Below, in pieces: positions 57,066 to 64,000 of a stretch of DNA of 64,000 nucleotides (the stretch's first letter is position 1; every line of letters begins with the position of its first letter). A program made the translations under genes and the position numbers. Source of the DNA: Chromobacterium vaccinii. Its GTDB lineage: Bacteria; Pseudomonadota; Gammaproteobacteria; Burkholderiales; Chromobacteriaceae. A model generated the notes under the pieces. That model was not told the origin of the DNA and searched no databases. It was given only the letters and a program-made list of their open reading frames with translations. The stretch spans positions 31,133 through 95,132 of the forward strand of contig NZ_JZJL01000016.1 of NCBI RefSeq assembly GCF_000971335.1, written 5' to 3'.

Positions 57066-57824
57066 CTAGCGCATGGTGCTGAAGCTGCCATGGGGCTGTC
57101 GCGTCGTGTACGGCAGCAAGCGATCCGTTTCCTTTTTTACAACGGCATAGCACTCGCAACACAGCTGCTCCAGTTTGGGGCGGTCCTTCACGGTAATGTG
57201 GCCGCGGTTGTATTCGATCACGCCCTGTTTTTGCAACTTGCAGGCCGCTTCGGTTACGCCTTCCCGCCGTACGCCTAGCATATTGGCGATCAGCTCCTGG
57301 GTCATGGTCAGGTGGTTGCTGGGTAAACGGTCCAAGGAGAGCAGCAACCAGCGGCACAACTGCTGATCGATGGTGTGATGTCGATTGCAGACCGCTGTCT
57401 GCGCCATTTGCGTGATCAGGGCTTGGGTGTAACGCAGCATCAGCTGCAATAGTTCGCTGTGCCGATTGATTTCTTCCTTGAAGCGGGACGCTTGCAGGCG
57501 GTAGACCTTCCCTGCGCTCTGCACGATGGCGCGATTGGTGGTGCTTTCGCCACCCATGAACAGGGCCATGCCCACCATGCCTTCGTTGCCGACCACGGCG
57601 ATTTCCGCCGATGCGCCGTTTCCCATCACATATAGCAGGGACACGATGGCGGTGGTCGGAAAATAGACATTGCGCAGGGTGTCGCCGGATTCATATAGAA
57701 CCTTGCCCAATGGCAGCGACACCAGTTCCAAGTGCTGGACGAGCCGCTCCAAGGTGTCTTTTGGCAAGGACGCCAGAATATGGTTCTGTTGCAATGAGGG
57801 TAGTTCCATCACGGTATTTTCCAT
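57066..57824 (-). CDS. Crp/Fnr-family regulator (first of three)
   Basis: A 252-residue regulator. The cyclic-nucleotide-binding-like domain (about 20-140) includes 'LGKVLYESGDTLRNVYFPTTAIVSLLYVM' and 'EIAVVGNEGMVGMALFMGGE'. The HTH (about 175-220: TMTQELIANMLGVRREGVTEAACKLQKQGVIEYNRGHITV) is complete. No Cys cluster of the FNR type is seen at the N terminus. It is a close paralogue of the regulator at 62276-63037. Starts with ATG 57824 after AGGAGG. Confidence 0.88.
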   Translation of the reverse strand: MENTVMELPSLQQNHILASLPKDTLERLVQHLELVSLPLGKVLYESGDTLRNVYFPTTAIVSLLYVMGNGASAEIAVVGNEGMVGMALFMGGESTTNRAIVQSAGKVYRLQASRFKEEINRHSELLQLMLRYTQALITQMAQTAVCNRHHTIDQQLCRWLLLSLDRLPSNHLTMTQELIANMLGVRREGVTEAACKLQKQGVIEYNRGHITVKDRPKLEQLCCECYAVVKKETDRLLPYTTRQPHGSFSTMR

Positions 57825-58559
57825 ACAACCTCCTGGCGAAGCCGCTGTTTGCGGCGACGCGAAATGGGAGTGATTGTTTTGAGCTGCTTAGCGTGGAGAT
57901 CATCCATGCGGCAAAGCGAACCCTATCTTTATCGCTGCGCATCCCAATCAAGCCGCTCAATGCCAGTCGGACAATGCCTCAGTGGGTGGCTGTGGACTGG
58001 ATTTCCTACCAGGAACAAGTCCTACCGGCACGGAATTGCGTCAAGCGCATTTTTACGTCATCCCAATAACAAGCATTCACAGATTGGACATGAGAAGTGC
58101 ATTGTGCGTTGCGGAATTAATTAAATGTACTGTAGTTCTCTGGTTTGTCCAACTATTTCGGCTGGTAAGCTTTTGTATTTGTTCGTGAAATCTGAGCATG
58201 CAAAGTATATCCTCATAACCGTTTGTGACCATGGGCGCTAATTTTAGCGACGCCCGGGGCTGGGAATGGTGGAACTGGTCAATAAACATAACATGTTGAT
58301 GGTTTTAGGTTCTCCATTCCGCTTAGGTGCGCTTGCCCACAGTCAGCGCGATTTAGGCTGGATAGAATGTAGTTGCGATATTAGACCCGCTCAGCGCGGC
58401 TAACAAAACCACGTAGATAACCTTAGCCAAGGCGCGCCGACGCAGGCAATACACAGGTACGGCAAGGAGGCGCAAGGCAGAATCAGGAGTTTTGTCAGCG
58501 GCTCTAAAGGGATGAGTCTGTTTGTGTGTCCAATAGGGGAATGACCTGGAGGCATTTCC
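57825..58559. other. Long non-coding stretch upstream of the second Crp-type gene
   Basis: No convincing gene on either strand. The first part (57825-58120) is a promoter region for the leftward regulator. A loosely palindromic stretch TAGGTGCG-CTTG-CCCACAGT (58324-58343) is reminiscent of the stress palindrome at 63100 but is a weak match. The part 58385-58505 (CCACGTAGATAACC, then CGCGCCGACGCAGGCAATACACAGG) reads like a dispersed intergenic repeat known from other genomes. No second copy is in the window, so this is only an impression. Confidence 0.35.
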
Positions 58560-59354
58560 GTGTCCATCATCGAGAATCATTTAATCGGATTGCTGCCTAG
58601 CGATGACCGCATCCACTTGCTGGCGCATTGCGAGCCCGTGGAGTTGATTCTGGCGGAAGCGCTCTGCAAGCAGGGCGGCAGCGCTTCTTATGCCTATTTC
58701 CCGCGTCAAAGTTCCATTTCATTACTGGCCGAAGATCTAAATCATCATCAGCTTGAGATCGGCGTGGCCGGATGCGAAGGCATGTTGGGCGCGCACCTGG
58801 CATGGGGTACGGCAGTCGATCCTCTGCATGCCCTGGTACAAAGACCAGGCTTGGCCTGGAGAATTCGCGCCGAGGCGTTCCGCGGCGAACTGTCAAATAA
58901 CAAGCCGCTGCAATTGGTGGTGCATCAATATCTTTCCGTACTGATGAGGCAATGGGCCTTGTCTGCAGTCTGCATGCGATTTCACCCTCTGGGTGGGCGC
59001 TTGGCATCCAGGCTTTTGATCGAGCACGACCATGTATGTGCGGATGATTTTCATGTCACGCATGAATTTCTCGCGCATATGCTGGGTGTGCGCCGCGTCA
59101 GCATAACCATGGCTGCCGGCGCGCTACAGAGCAGGGGGTTGATTGAATATCACCGCGGGCGGGTTGTTGTGCTTGATCGTGGCGGGCTTGAGGCTATGGC
59201 GTGTGTTTGTTATGCCGCTAACCGGCAAATCTACGCCGATACGCTGGGTGAATGGCGAATATCGCCTGCAATGAGCGTCCCCAGCGCCAAATCCTGTGAT
59301 GCGGCGTGCGCTGCCGCGCGAAATTTGGACCATGCCGTGCTGGGCCCAGACTGA
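58560..59354 (+). CDS. Crp/Fnr-family regulator (second of three, divergent type)
   Basis: A 264-residue regulator with a GTG start at 58560. The binding domain is looser than in the other two; it keeps 'YAYFPRQSSISLLAEDLNHHQLEIGVAGCEGMLGAHLAWG'. The HTH has 'VTHEFLAHMLGVRRVSITMAAGALQSRGLIEYHRGRVVVLD'. The tail (about 225-264) is rich in Cys and Ala and is not part of the usual fold. It is on the opposite strand to the first regulator, across a 735-base spacer. Confidence 0.82.
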   Translation: MSIIENHLIGLLPSDDRIHLLAHCEPVELILAEALCKQGGSASYAYFPRQSSISLLAEDLNHHQLEIGVAGCEGMLGAHLAWGTAVDPLHALVQRPGLAWRIRAEAFRGELSNNKPLQLVVHQYLSVLMRQWALSAVCMRFHPLGGRLASRLLIEHDHVCADDFHVTHEFLAHMLGVRRVSITMAAGALQSRGLIEYHRGRVVVLDRGGLEAMACVCYAANRQIYADTLGEWRISPAMSVPSAKSCDAACAAARNLDHAVLGPD

Positions 59355-59440
59355 GATGGCGGTGGGCAGGCCAAGATGGCCTGCCACTGCCTGGCTGGGC
59401 TTGTGACGAAAGTTATCGCCAGGGGGCCGAATGCCGGACA

Positions 59441-60004
59441 TCAGCGCTTGATGTGGGAAATCTTGGTGCCTTCAATGCTCAGACTGGCCATCAAGCCCTG
59501 TTGGTCAAAGATGAAGGCATAGGCATCGTTGCGCAAAGTCGTCGTGCTCAGATTTTTTGCGATCCCTTCATTGACTACGATCACGCTGGGGCCTGTGCCG
59601 ATTTCCCATCCCATGGACTTCTTCAGATAGCGGACGGCTTTCTGGTTCATCAGGAAGACCACATAGCCGTAGGATTCGGCTCCGGCCTGCCAGCCCCAGG
59701 ATGCGGTGACTGAGTTGTAGTAGCCGTTGGGGCGCCCCTCTTCCAGCAATACACCCTCGCCATATGCGCCGCCAAAGATCAACCCGGCTTTGATAATCTT
59801 CGGAAATACCAAAATGGCGGCGGCTTTTCGTGAAAGATTTTCGGCTACCGGGCTCTTTTGATACAGCATTTGCAGCGATTGCTGCGCGTCCTCATCCAGG
59901 TCTTGCGCCGATGCGGCAAAGGCGGAGCCGCTGGCAAAACACAGAACGAAGGCAGCAGCTGCCGGCAGAAATATTTTTTGCAAATTTCGTATGAGGTGGA
60001 TCAT
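59441..60004 (-). CDS. SYLF/Ysc84-domain exported protein
   Basis: A 187-residue protein. It has a signal peptide (MIHLIRNLQKIFLPAAAAFVLCFASGSAFA) and a SYLF domain (about 45-187: 'KAAAILVFPKIIKAGLIFGGAYGEGVLL', 'YYNSVTASWGWQAGAESYGYVVFLMN', 'NDAYAFIFDQQGLMASLSIEGTKISHI'). The family binds phosphoinositides in eukaryotes, but the bacterial role is not known. It is often in stress or envelope contexts. A palindrome of the stress type (60131-60150) lies upstream of its promoter region. Confidence 0.88.
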   Translation of the reverse strand: MIHLIRNLQKIFLPAAAAFVLCFASGSAFAASAQDLDEDAQQSLQMLYQKSPVAENLSRKAAAILVFPKIIKAGLIFGGAYGEGVLLEEGRPNGYYNSVTASWGWQAGAESYGYVVFLMNQKAVRYLKKSMGWEIGTGPSVIVVNEGIAKNLSTTTLRNDAYAFIFDQQGLMASLSIEGTKISHIKR

Positions 60005-60130
60005 GGCTGGACTCCTTGGAGTGGGTTTAAAAACTCACCTCTAATCCCATGGCGTGAAAACTTGACGCATTCATGCTCCGCCGTAGTCATGGTGAATTTC
60101 ACCCCATTTTATCGGGGGGAGGGAGAGGGC

Positions 60131-60150
60131 TCTGTTCGTTGCCGTACATA
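60131..60150. promoter_or_regulatory. Stress-palindrome site upstream of the SYLF gene
   Basis: TCTGTTCG-TTGC-CGTACATA: the right arm is complete, and the left arm matches the expected TATGTACG at 6 of 8. It lies in the 497-base gap between the SYLF gene (leftward) and cfa (rightward). That gap holds no gene I can support. It is the same layout as the better sites at 60348 and 63100. Confidence 0.45.
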
Positions 60151-60347
60151 GCATCTCGAATCGACGTTTGGATGCCTGCGATGGGAAGCGGCTGTCAGTC
60201 TTAGGCGTTGGCTATTTCGAAAAGTCCGCATCGCAGATGACGCGCGTTTAAGTGGCGCTCGTAAAATCCCTGATCGCGCGTTGCGCCTCAGACGCAATAG
60301 CTTGCTCGTGCGGCTTGGTTGAAAGCCGAGGTCGTTCGAGGGGTTCT

Positions 60348-60371
60348 GGTATGTGCGAAAGCGTACATACC
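60348..60371. promoter_or_regulatory. Stress-palindrome site upstream of cfa
   Basis: GGTATGTGCG-AAAG-CGTACATACC: ten-base arms with a single mismatch around 4 bases. It lies about 140 bases before the cfa start. Its core TATGTGCG-N4-CG(C/T)ACATA is shared with the site at 63100. Crp/Fnr-family proteins bind such inverted repeats, and three are encoded nearby. Confidence 0.65.
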
Positions 60372-60501
60372 GATGGTATTTATGGGGCTACCCTGGCCCA
60401 ACCATGTTCAACATGGCGGGTGTAGCAGGCGAGTTGCAGAACGACATATGGATCTCCCATGGGTAGAGCAGTCTGGATCGCTTCTGAAAGGAGGCTGGGT
60501 C

Positions 60502-61725
60502 ATGGCTTGGCAAAACGATATTGAACAATGGGCAAAGCAGATTCGGCAGAACAATCCTTTTGCGGCGCGTCTGGTGTGGGATGATCAGCAGATCGATTTT
60601 GGCGCTTTCGAACGCCCTCTGGTGACCATGTATGTCAGGGAGGCGTCAGCGTTGAGATACTTGTTATCGCCAAGCCTGGATGGCCTTGGCGAGGCCTATG
60701 TGCGTGGCGTTTTCGATGTGGACGGCGCGCTGGATGACGTCATCAACCTGGCCTACTCCCTGTCCCGCAGCCACAACAAGCGCTTCCAGACCATCGCCGG
60801 CTATTTCCGGCACTCGCGCAAGGCCGACAAGCAGGCCATCCAATTTCACTATGATGTGTCGGACGTGTTCTATGCCCTGTGGCTGGATCCGCAGATGATG
60901 TACTCCTGCGCTTATTTCGAAACTGGCTGCGAGAGCTTGGCGGACGCGCAGGTCAAGAAGATGGATCATATCCTGACCAAGCTGAGGCTGGCGCCCGGAC
61001 AGACCTTTTTGGACATAGGTTGTGGTTGGGGAGGGCTGGCGATTCGCGCCGCGCAACGTTTTGGCGCGCGCTGCCTGGGAATCACGCTGTCGCGCAATCA
61101 ATATGAAACTGCGACGGCCAGGGTGCGCGCGGCCGGCCTGCAAGACCGGGTCGAGATCCGGCTGCAGGACTATCGGGATGTTCAAGGCCAGTTCGACCGC
61201 ATCGCCAGCGTAGGGATGTGCGAGCATGTGGGCGTCAAGGGCTTGCCGGATTACTTCAGACGTATTCACGGCTTGCTGTGTGATAACGGGATGGCGTTGA
61301 ATCACGGCATCACCATGTCCAGCGCCGATAGTGTGGATGCGCCGTTCGGGGCTGGCCGCTTCATTGAAAAATACGTTTTCCCCGGTGGGGAGCTGCCGCA
61401 TGTCGGAGAGGTGCTGCGTACCATGCAATTAGGCGGGCTGGAGGCTCTGGATGTGGAAAACTTACGTCGCCACTATGCGCAGACCTTGGCGTGCTGGGCG
61501 AAAAACTTTGAAAACCACAGCGAGGGCATCCGCCAGGAGGTGGGCGAGGAGAAGTTCCGTATCTGGCGCGTATACCTTGCGGGCTGCGCCTATGCCTTCC
61601 GGCATGATGTGGTGAGCATCTATCAGGTGCTGTGCCACAAGGCCGGCCGTCATGCCGATGGCCTGGAGTGGTCGCGGCGGTATATGTATGCCGGCCCCGA
61701 AGCGGGCTCGAAGCTCACTCCCTGA
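60502..61725 (+). CDS. cfa: Cyclopropane-fatty-acyl-phospholipid synthase
   Basis: A 407-residue methyltransferase that turns unsaturated membrane lipids into cyclopropane lipids, usually on entry to stationary phase or acid stress. The SAM motif 'LDIGCGWGGLAIRAAQRFG' is near residue 170, and the family stretch 'QFHYDVSDVFYALWLDPQMMYSCAYF' is near 112. The ATG at 60502 follows an AAAGGAGG site at good distance; an in-frame start further upstream would include the regulatory palindrome region. A Crp/Fnr-type palindrome lies upstream. Confidence 0.95.
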   Translation: MAWQNDIEQWAKQIRQNNPFAARLVWDDQQIDFGAFERPLVTMYVREASALRYLLSPSLDGLGEAYVRGVFDVDGALDDVINLAYSLSRSHNKRFQTIAGYFRHSRKADKQAIQFHYDVSDVFYALWLDPQMMYSCAYFETGCESLADAQVKKMDHILTKLRLAPGQTFLDIGCGWGGLAIRAAQRFGARCLGITLSRNQYETATARVRAAGLQDRVEIRLQDYRDVQGQFDRIASVGMCEHVGVKGLPDYFRRIHGLLCDNGMALNHGITMSSADSVDAPFGAGRFIEKYVFPGGELPHVGEVLRTMQLGGLEALDVENLRRHYAQTLACWAKNFENHSEGIRQEVGEEKFRIWRVYLAGCAYAFRHDVVSIYQVLCHKAGRHADGLEWSRRYMYAGPEAGSKLTP

Positions 61726-61759
61726 GCATGTGGGGCATGACGGATCGGAAACAAAATGC

Positions 61760-62155
61760 TTATTGGACGTTATTGACTTTCATGTAGTTGATGACAGCCC
61801 TGACTTCCTTGATCCCAAGCGCTAGATCCCCGGCTCGATCAATTTCAGCCTGGGTATCGACTTGTCCGCTCAGCATCACTCGGCCATTGTCGGTTTCCAC
61901 CCGGATTTCATAGGATGTCAGCTCCGGATCGTGGAGAATGGCGGCTTTGACTTTGCCAGTAATCACCGCATCGGTCACATAACTGCTCACCTCCGTGCCT
62001 TGGGCGTAGGTATTGCCTGTGGCGGCAGAGAGGGGCGTATCAAGCTGCTCGGTTGCGTTGTTATTGCCATAAGCGTTGCCTGATATGGCGATCAAAGCGG
62101 CATAGGCAATGAGCAGCGTAATGCCTGTCGCGTGTTGAGTGGATTGGCTAAGCAT
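61760..62155 (-). CDS. Exported BON-domain protein (OsmY-like)
   Basis: A 131-residue protein with a signal peptide (about 1-32, ending near NAYG). A BON domain follows (about 62-131: SYVTDAVITGKVKAAILHDPELTSYEIRVETDNGRVMLSGQVDTQAEIDRAGDLALGIKEVRAVIN). Proteins of the OsmY type are periplasmic and are made under osmotic or stationary stress. It converges with cfa. The ATG at 62155 follows GGAGCC and starts the signal. Confidence 0.88.
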   Translation of the reverse strand: MLSQSTQHATGITLLIAYAALIAISGNAYGNNNATEQLDTPLSAATGNTYAQGTEVSSYVTDAVITGKVKAAILHDPELTSYEIRVETDNGRVMLSGQVDTQAEIDRAGDLALGIKEVRAVINYMKVNNVQ

Positions 62156-62256
62156 GATTGGCTCCTTTTGCAAGGGAATTCAATGTCATGCAGAGGGTGG
62201 TGCTGAAGCCTCCACAGAGCATTGCCGTCAAAGAATGGCGGATCTTGCGCGAATGG

Positions 62257-62276
62257 TCTGTGCGCTGTAGCACGGT
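62257..62276. promoter_or_regulatory. Weak stress-palindrome-like site upstream of the BON gene
   Basis: TCTGTGCG-CTGT-AGCACGGT: the left arm matches the consensus TATGTGCG at 7 of 8, the right arm only in GCAC. It lies about 100 bases before the BON gene and overlaps the end of the next regulator gene. It may be a diverged operator or chance. Confidence 0.3.
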
Positions 62277-63037
62277 CATGGGCTGTTGCTCAAATCTAGC
62301 GGGCGAGACGTGGGCGCTAGCCCATCAAGGGAGGCGTTCAGCAGCCGTTCGTATGCCGATTTGATCTCGACGTAGCATTCGCAAGCGCGCTGCTTCAGGC
62401 CTGCCTTATCCAATGCGATGATGCGGCTATTTTCATAATGGATTAGTCCTGAGCGTTGCAAGCCCTGCGCGGAATCCATTACCTCCTCGCGTTCAGCCCC
62501 TAGTATGTCGCCAATTAAATCTTCCTTCAGTTCCAGCTCATTTCCAGGCTGTCTTTCCAGGCTCAGCAGCAGCCAGCGGCAGAGTTGTTGCTCCAGCGAG
62601 TGATGGTGTCTGCATGATGTGGTTTGCGCCATCTGGGTAATCAGGGCTTGCGTATAGCGCAGAAAAAGGGGCATGGATAAAGTGGAATTGCCAAACTCGT
62701 TTTTCAGCGCGCGGGATTCCAGCCGGAAACCATAGCCCGCGCTTTGCACCACGGCCCGGCTAGGGATGGGTTCTCCTCCGACCATAAGAGAAATGCCAGC
62801 CATGCCTTCTCTGCCAATGATGGCGATCTCGGCGGCAATGCCACTTTTGCTTATGTGAAGCAATGCTATGGTGGCGCTGCAGGGGAAATAGACATAGCTC
62901 ATCGCATGGCTGGAATCATATAGAGTTGTGCCTAATGGCATATCAATCATCTCGAGCTTAGGGTGGATGCGTTGCCACTCGGTGGCTGATAGTGTTGCCA
63001 ACATGCTGTTGAGTGCCGCTTCTGTCTGCATGGTCAT
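62276..63037 (-). CDS. Crp/Fnr-family regulator (third of three)
   Basis: A 253-residue regulator, paralogous to the one at 57066-57824: both have 'YFP..A..LL', 'AEIA..G.EGM.G..L..GGE', 'LRYTQALITQMAQT...HH...QQLCRWLLLSL' in the same order. The HTH (about 177-220: LKEDLIGDILGAEREEVMDSAQGLQRSGLIHYENSRIIALD) has a more acidic recognition helix. The ATG at 63037 has AGGGGAA before it. A perfect palindrome lies about 72 bases upstream, so it probably controls itself or is controlled by a sibling. Confidence 0.88.
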   Translation of the reverse strand: MTMQTEAALNSMLATLSATEWQRIHPKLEMIDMPLGTTLYDSSHAMSYVYFPCSATIALLHISKSGIAAEIAIIGREGMAGISLMVGGEPIPSRAVVQSAGYGFRLESRALKNEFGNSTLSMPLFLRYTQALITQMAQTTSCRHHHSLEQQLCRWLLLSLERQPGNELELKEDLIGDILGAEREEVMDSAQGLQRSGLIHYENSRIIALDKAGLKQRACECYVEIKSAYERLLNASLDGLAPTSRPLDLSNSP

Positions 63038-63099
63038 GTCTATTCCCCTGATGGCAGGCTTTTGTTTGGCCTGTACTTTAGGAGTATGAAATGGCATTG

Positions 63100-63119
63100 T
63101 ATGTGCGCTATCGCACATA
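63100..63119. promoter_or_regulatory. Perfect Crp/Fnr-type palindrome upstream of the third regulator
   Basis: TATGTGCG-CTAT-CGCACATA: eight-base arms, no mismatch. It lies 63-82 bases before the start of the leftward regulator gene (62276-63037). A -10-like CATACT on the minus strand follows at about 63088-63083, so the palindrome would overlap the -35 region. It is the best copy of the shared motif. Confidence 0.7.
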
Positions 63120-63239
63120 AAGAATTCGGCAGGCTTTTTGACTGAGTTGATTTCATATTTCAATCAGCAAGGCGGGGGATGGTTTCGGGGCGTGTGAGTA
63201 ATTATTTAATTCTATGTTTTTGTGAATCATATTTCAATT

Positions 63240-63259
63240 TATGTGTGATACCGCACCGA
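63240..63259. promoter_or_regulatory. Imperfect palindrome upstream of the glycine-zipper gene
   Basis: TATGTGTG-ATAC-CGCACCGA keeps the left arm but for one base, and CGCAC of the right arm. It lies about 200 bases before the gene at 63451, in the 413-base gap that otherwise holds no gene I can support. Confidence 0.4.
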
Positions 63260-63450
63260 TGTTTTCAATCATGAAGTCCACTATGCCGCATCACCCTGCA
63301 GTTTGGGATGACATCTTATGACGACAGTAACGCAGTTGGTCACTGTCGATATTGGCATGTCGTGCTGAAAGGCGGAGGGTGGAAGCCTTGATTCGAACCC
63401 ATAAATGTGGGTGGGTAGTCCAATCAGCGATAATTCCGAAAGGAAAAGCC

Positions 63451-63954
63451 ATGGAACATATCAACTCGTCTGGGTATGTCTACAACACCCATATTCAAAC
63501 GGAAGACGCCATGCGTTTGTTGAGCAAGGCTGGTTTCGATGTCAAGAAACTATCGATCATCAGCAAGGGCTACCATGGCGAGGAGCATCCTTTCGGTTTC
63601 TATTCTGTGGGCGATAAAATGAAAGCCTGGGGAGGCATAGGCGCATTCTGGGGGGGGTTGTGGGGCTTGCTGATCGCCCCGGCAATCTTCTTTCTGCCGG
63701 GGCTGGGGCTGATGGCCATGGCAGGGCCGGTGGTCACGGCTTTGATTGGCGCCCTGGAAGGCGCGGTGGTGATCGGCGGCTTGTCCGCGCTGGGGGCCGC
63801 GCTGACCAGGGTGGGGGTAAGCGCCGAGCAGGCCGTCCAGTATGAAACTGCGCTGAAGGCGGACAAGTATGTGCTGGTGATACATGGGAATATTGAGGAA
63901 GTCGGGAGAGCGAATGCGATTCTTGACGGCTTCGCCAACTGGCAAACCGTTTGA
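63451..63954 (+). CDS. Stress-type membrane protein with a glycine-rich hairpin
   Basis: A 167-residue protein. The N-terminal soluble part (NSSGYVYNTHIQTEDAMRLLSKAGFDVKKLSIISKGYHGEEHPFGF) resembles the ferredoxin-like fold of general-stress proteins. A Gly/Ala-rich membrane part follows (about 60-130, IGAFWGGLWGLLIAPAIFFLPGLG...ALIGALEGAVVIGGLSALGAAL) with a glycine-zipper pattern. A short C-terminal soluble part resumes the first fold (KYVLVIHGNIEEVGRANAIL). Proteins of this kind are induced in stress, but the role is not known. The ATG at 63451 follows AAAGGAAAAGCC. Confidence 0.78.
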   Translation: MEHINSSGYVYNTHIQTEDAMRLLSKAGFDVKKLSIISKGYHGEEHPFGFYSVGDKMKAWGGIGAFWGGLWGLLIAPAIFFLPGLGLMAMAGPVVTALIGALEGAVVIGGLSALGAALTRVGVSAEQAVQYETALKADKYVLVIHGNIEEVGRANAILDGFANWQTV

Positions 63955-64000
63955 GTGGGTTACGCGTAGCGTGGCAGGTGGCATCGATTGCGAAGAGCCG

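Noticed and set aside
58353..58580. A 75-codon minus-strand frame in the long spacer
   Set aside because: It covers what looks like a dispersed intergenic repeat and has no ribosome site.
60319..60501. An N-terminal extension of cfa
   Set aside because: The in-frame extension runs over the regulatory palindrome and lacks homology; the ATG at 60502 has a strong ribosome site.

Overview
The window looks like chromosome of a GC-rich, motile, facultatively anaerobic betaproteobacterium. Gene content and protein style (narK1K2GHJI/narXL, dapF-DUF484, folC-SPOR-cvpA-purF, many solute-binding proteins) fit Chromobacterium or a close relative in the Neisseriales. That placement is from memory, not from a search. 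No rRNA, tRNA or CRISPR array was seen. Nearly all of the sequence is ordinary chromosomal coding DNA. The exceptions are an AT-richer accessory patch at about 10.98-13.25 kb and the gene-sparse stretches between 57.8 and 63.5 kb.

Layout. 0-1 kb: end of a pqiB-pqiC envelope lipid-transport operon. 1.2-10.8 kb: nitrate respiration, with two nitrate/nitrite transporters (narK1, narK2) and the nitrate reductase operon narGHJI. 11.0-13.3 kb: a block of three minus-strand genes separated by integron-attC-like elements, wedged between narI and the nitrate sensor genes. 13.4-17.6 kb: narL-narX, then molybdenum-cofactor genes mobB and moaA. 17.8-21 kb: a DMT transporter, a membrane protein, a DUF484 protein and dapF. 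21.1-23.9 kb: a four-gene ECF sigma/anti-sigma operon with a secreted beta-propeller and a secreted repeat protein, and a plausible ECF promoter. 23.9-28.7 kb: NlpC/P60 lipoprotein, two solute-binding proteins, uup. 28.8-33.8 kb: ygfX-like gene, folC, SPOR protein, cvpA, purF. 34.8-44.3 kb: a chemosensory cluster (MCP-like protein, cheY, STAS, cheA, MCP, cheW, cheR, cheB, REC-EAL). 44.4-49.3 kb: sodB, a BaiN-type flavoprotein, dnaB, a [2Fe-2S] protein, a hydrolase, an HD protein. 49.5-53.7 kb: a hybrid sensor kinase overlapping an HD-GYP response regulator. 53.8-57.8 kb: rnk, a flagellin, a 44-residue membrane peptide, a VWA protein, a Crp/Fnr regulator. 58.5-64 kb: two more Crp/Fnr regulators among envelope-stress genes (SYLF, cfa, BON, a glycine-zipper membrane protein).

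How it works together. The first 17.6 kb carry most of a nitrate-respiration module: uptake, enzyme, chaperone, sensor/regulator and two cofactor genes. It is interrupted by the cassette-like insertion. The 34.8-53.7 kb stretch is rich in signalling and holds both an EAL and an HD-GYP output, so it probably acts on cyclic di-GMP. In the last 7 kb a shared palindrome of the form TATGTGCG-N4-CGCACATA lies upstream of several envelope-stress genes and of one of the Crp/Fnr regulators. This suggests a small local regulon.

The most unusual observations are: the attC-like cassette block with two diverged ~220-bp repeats; the palindrome regulon; an MCP-like protein next to cheY with a CheZ-like DxxxQ motif and an acidic, Phe-ending tail; and an ECF sigma gene with no obvious canonical start codon.
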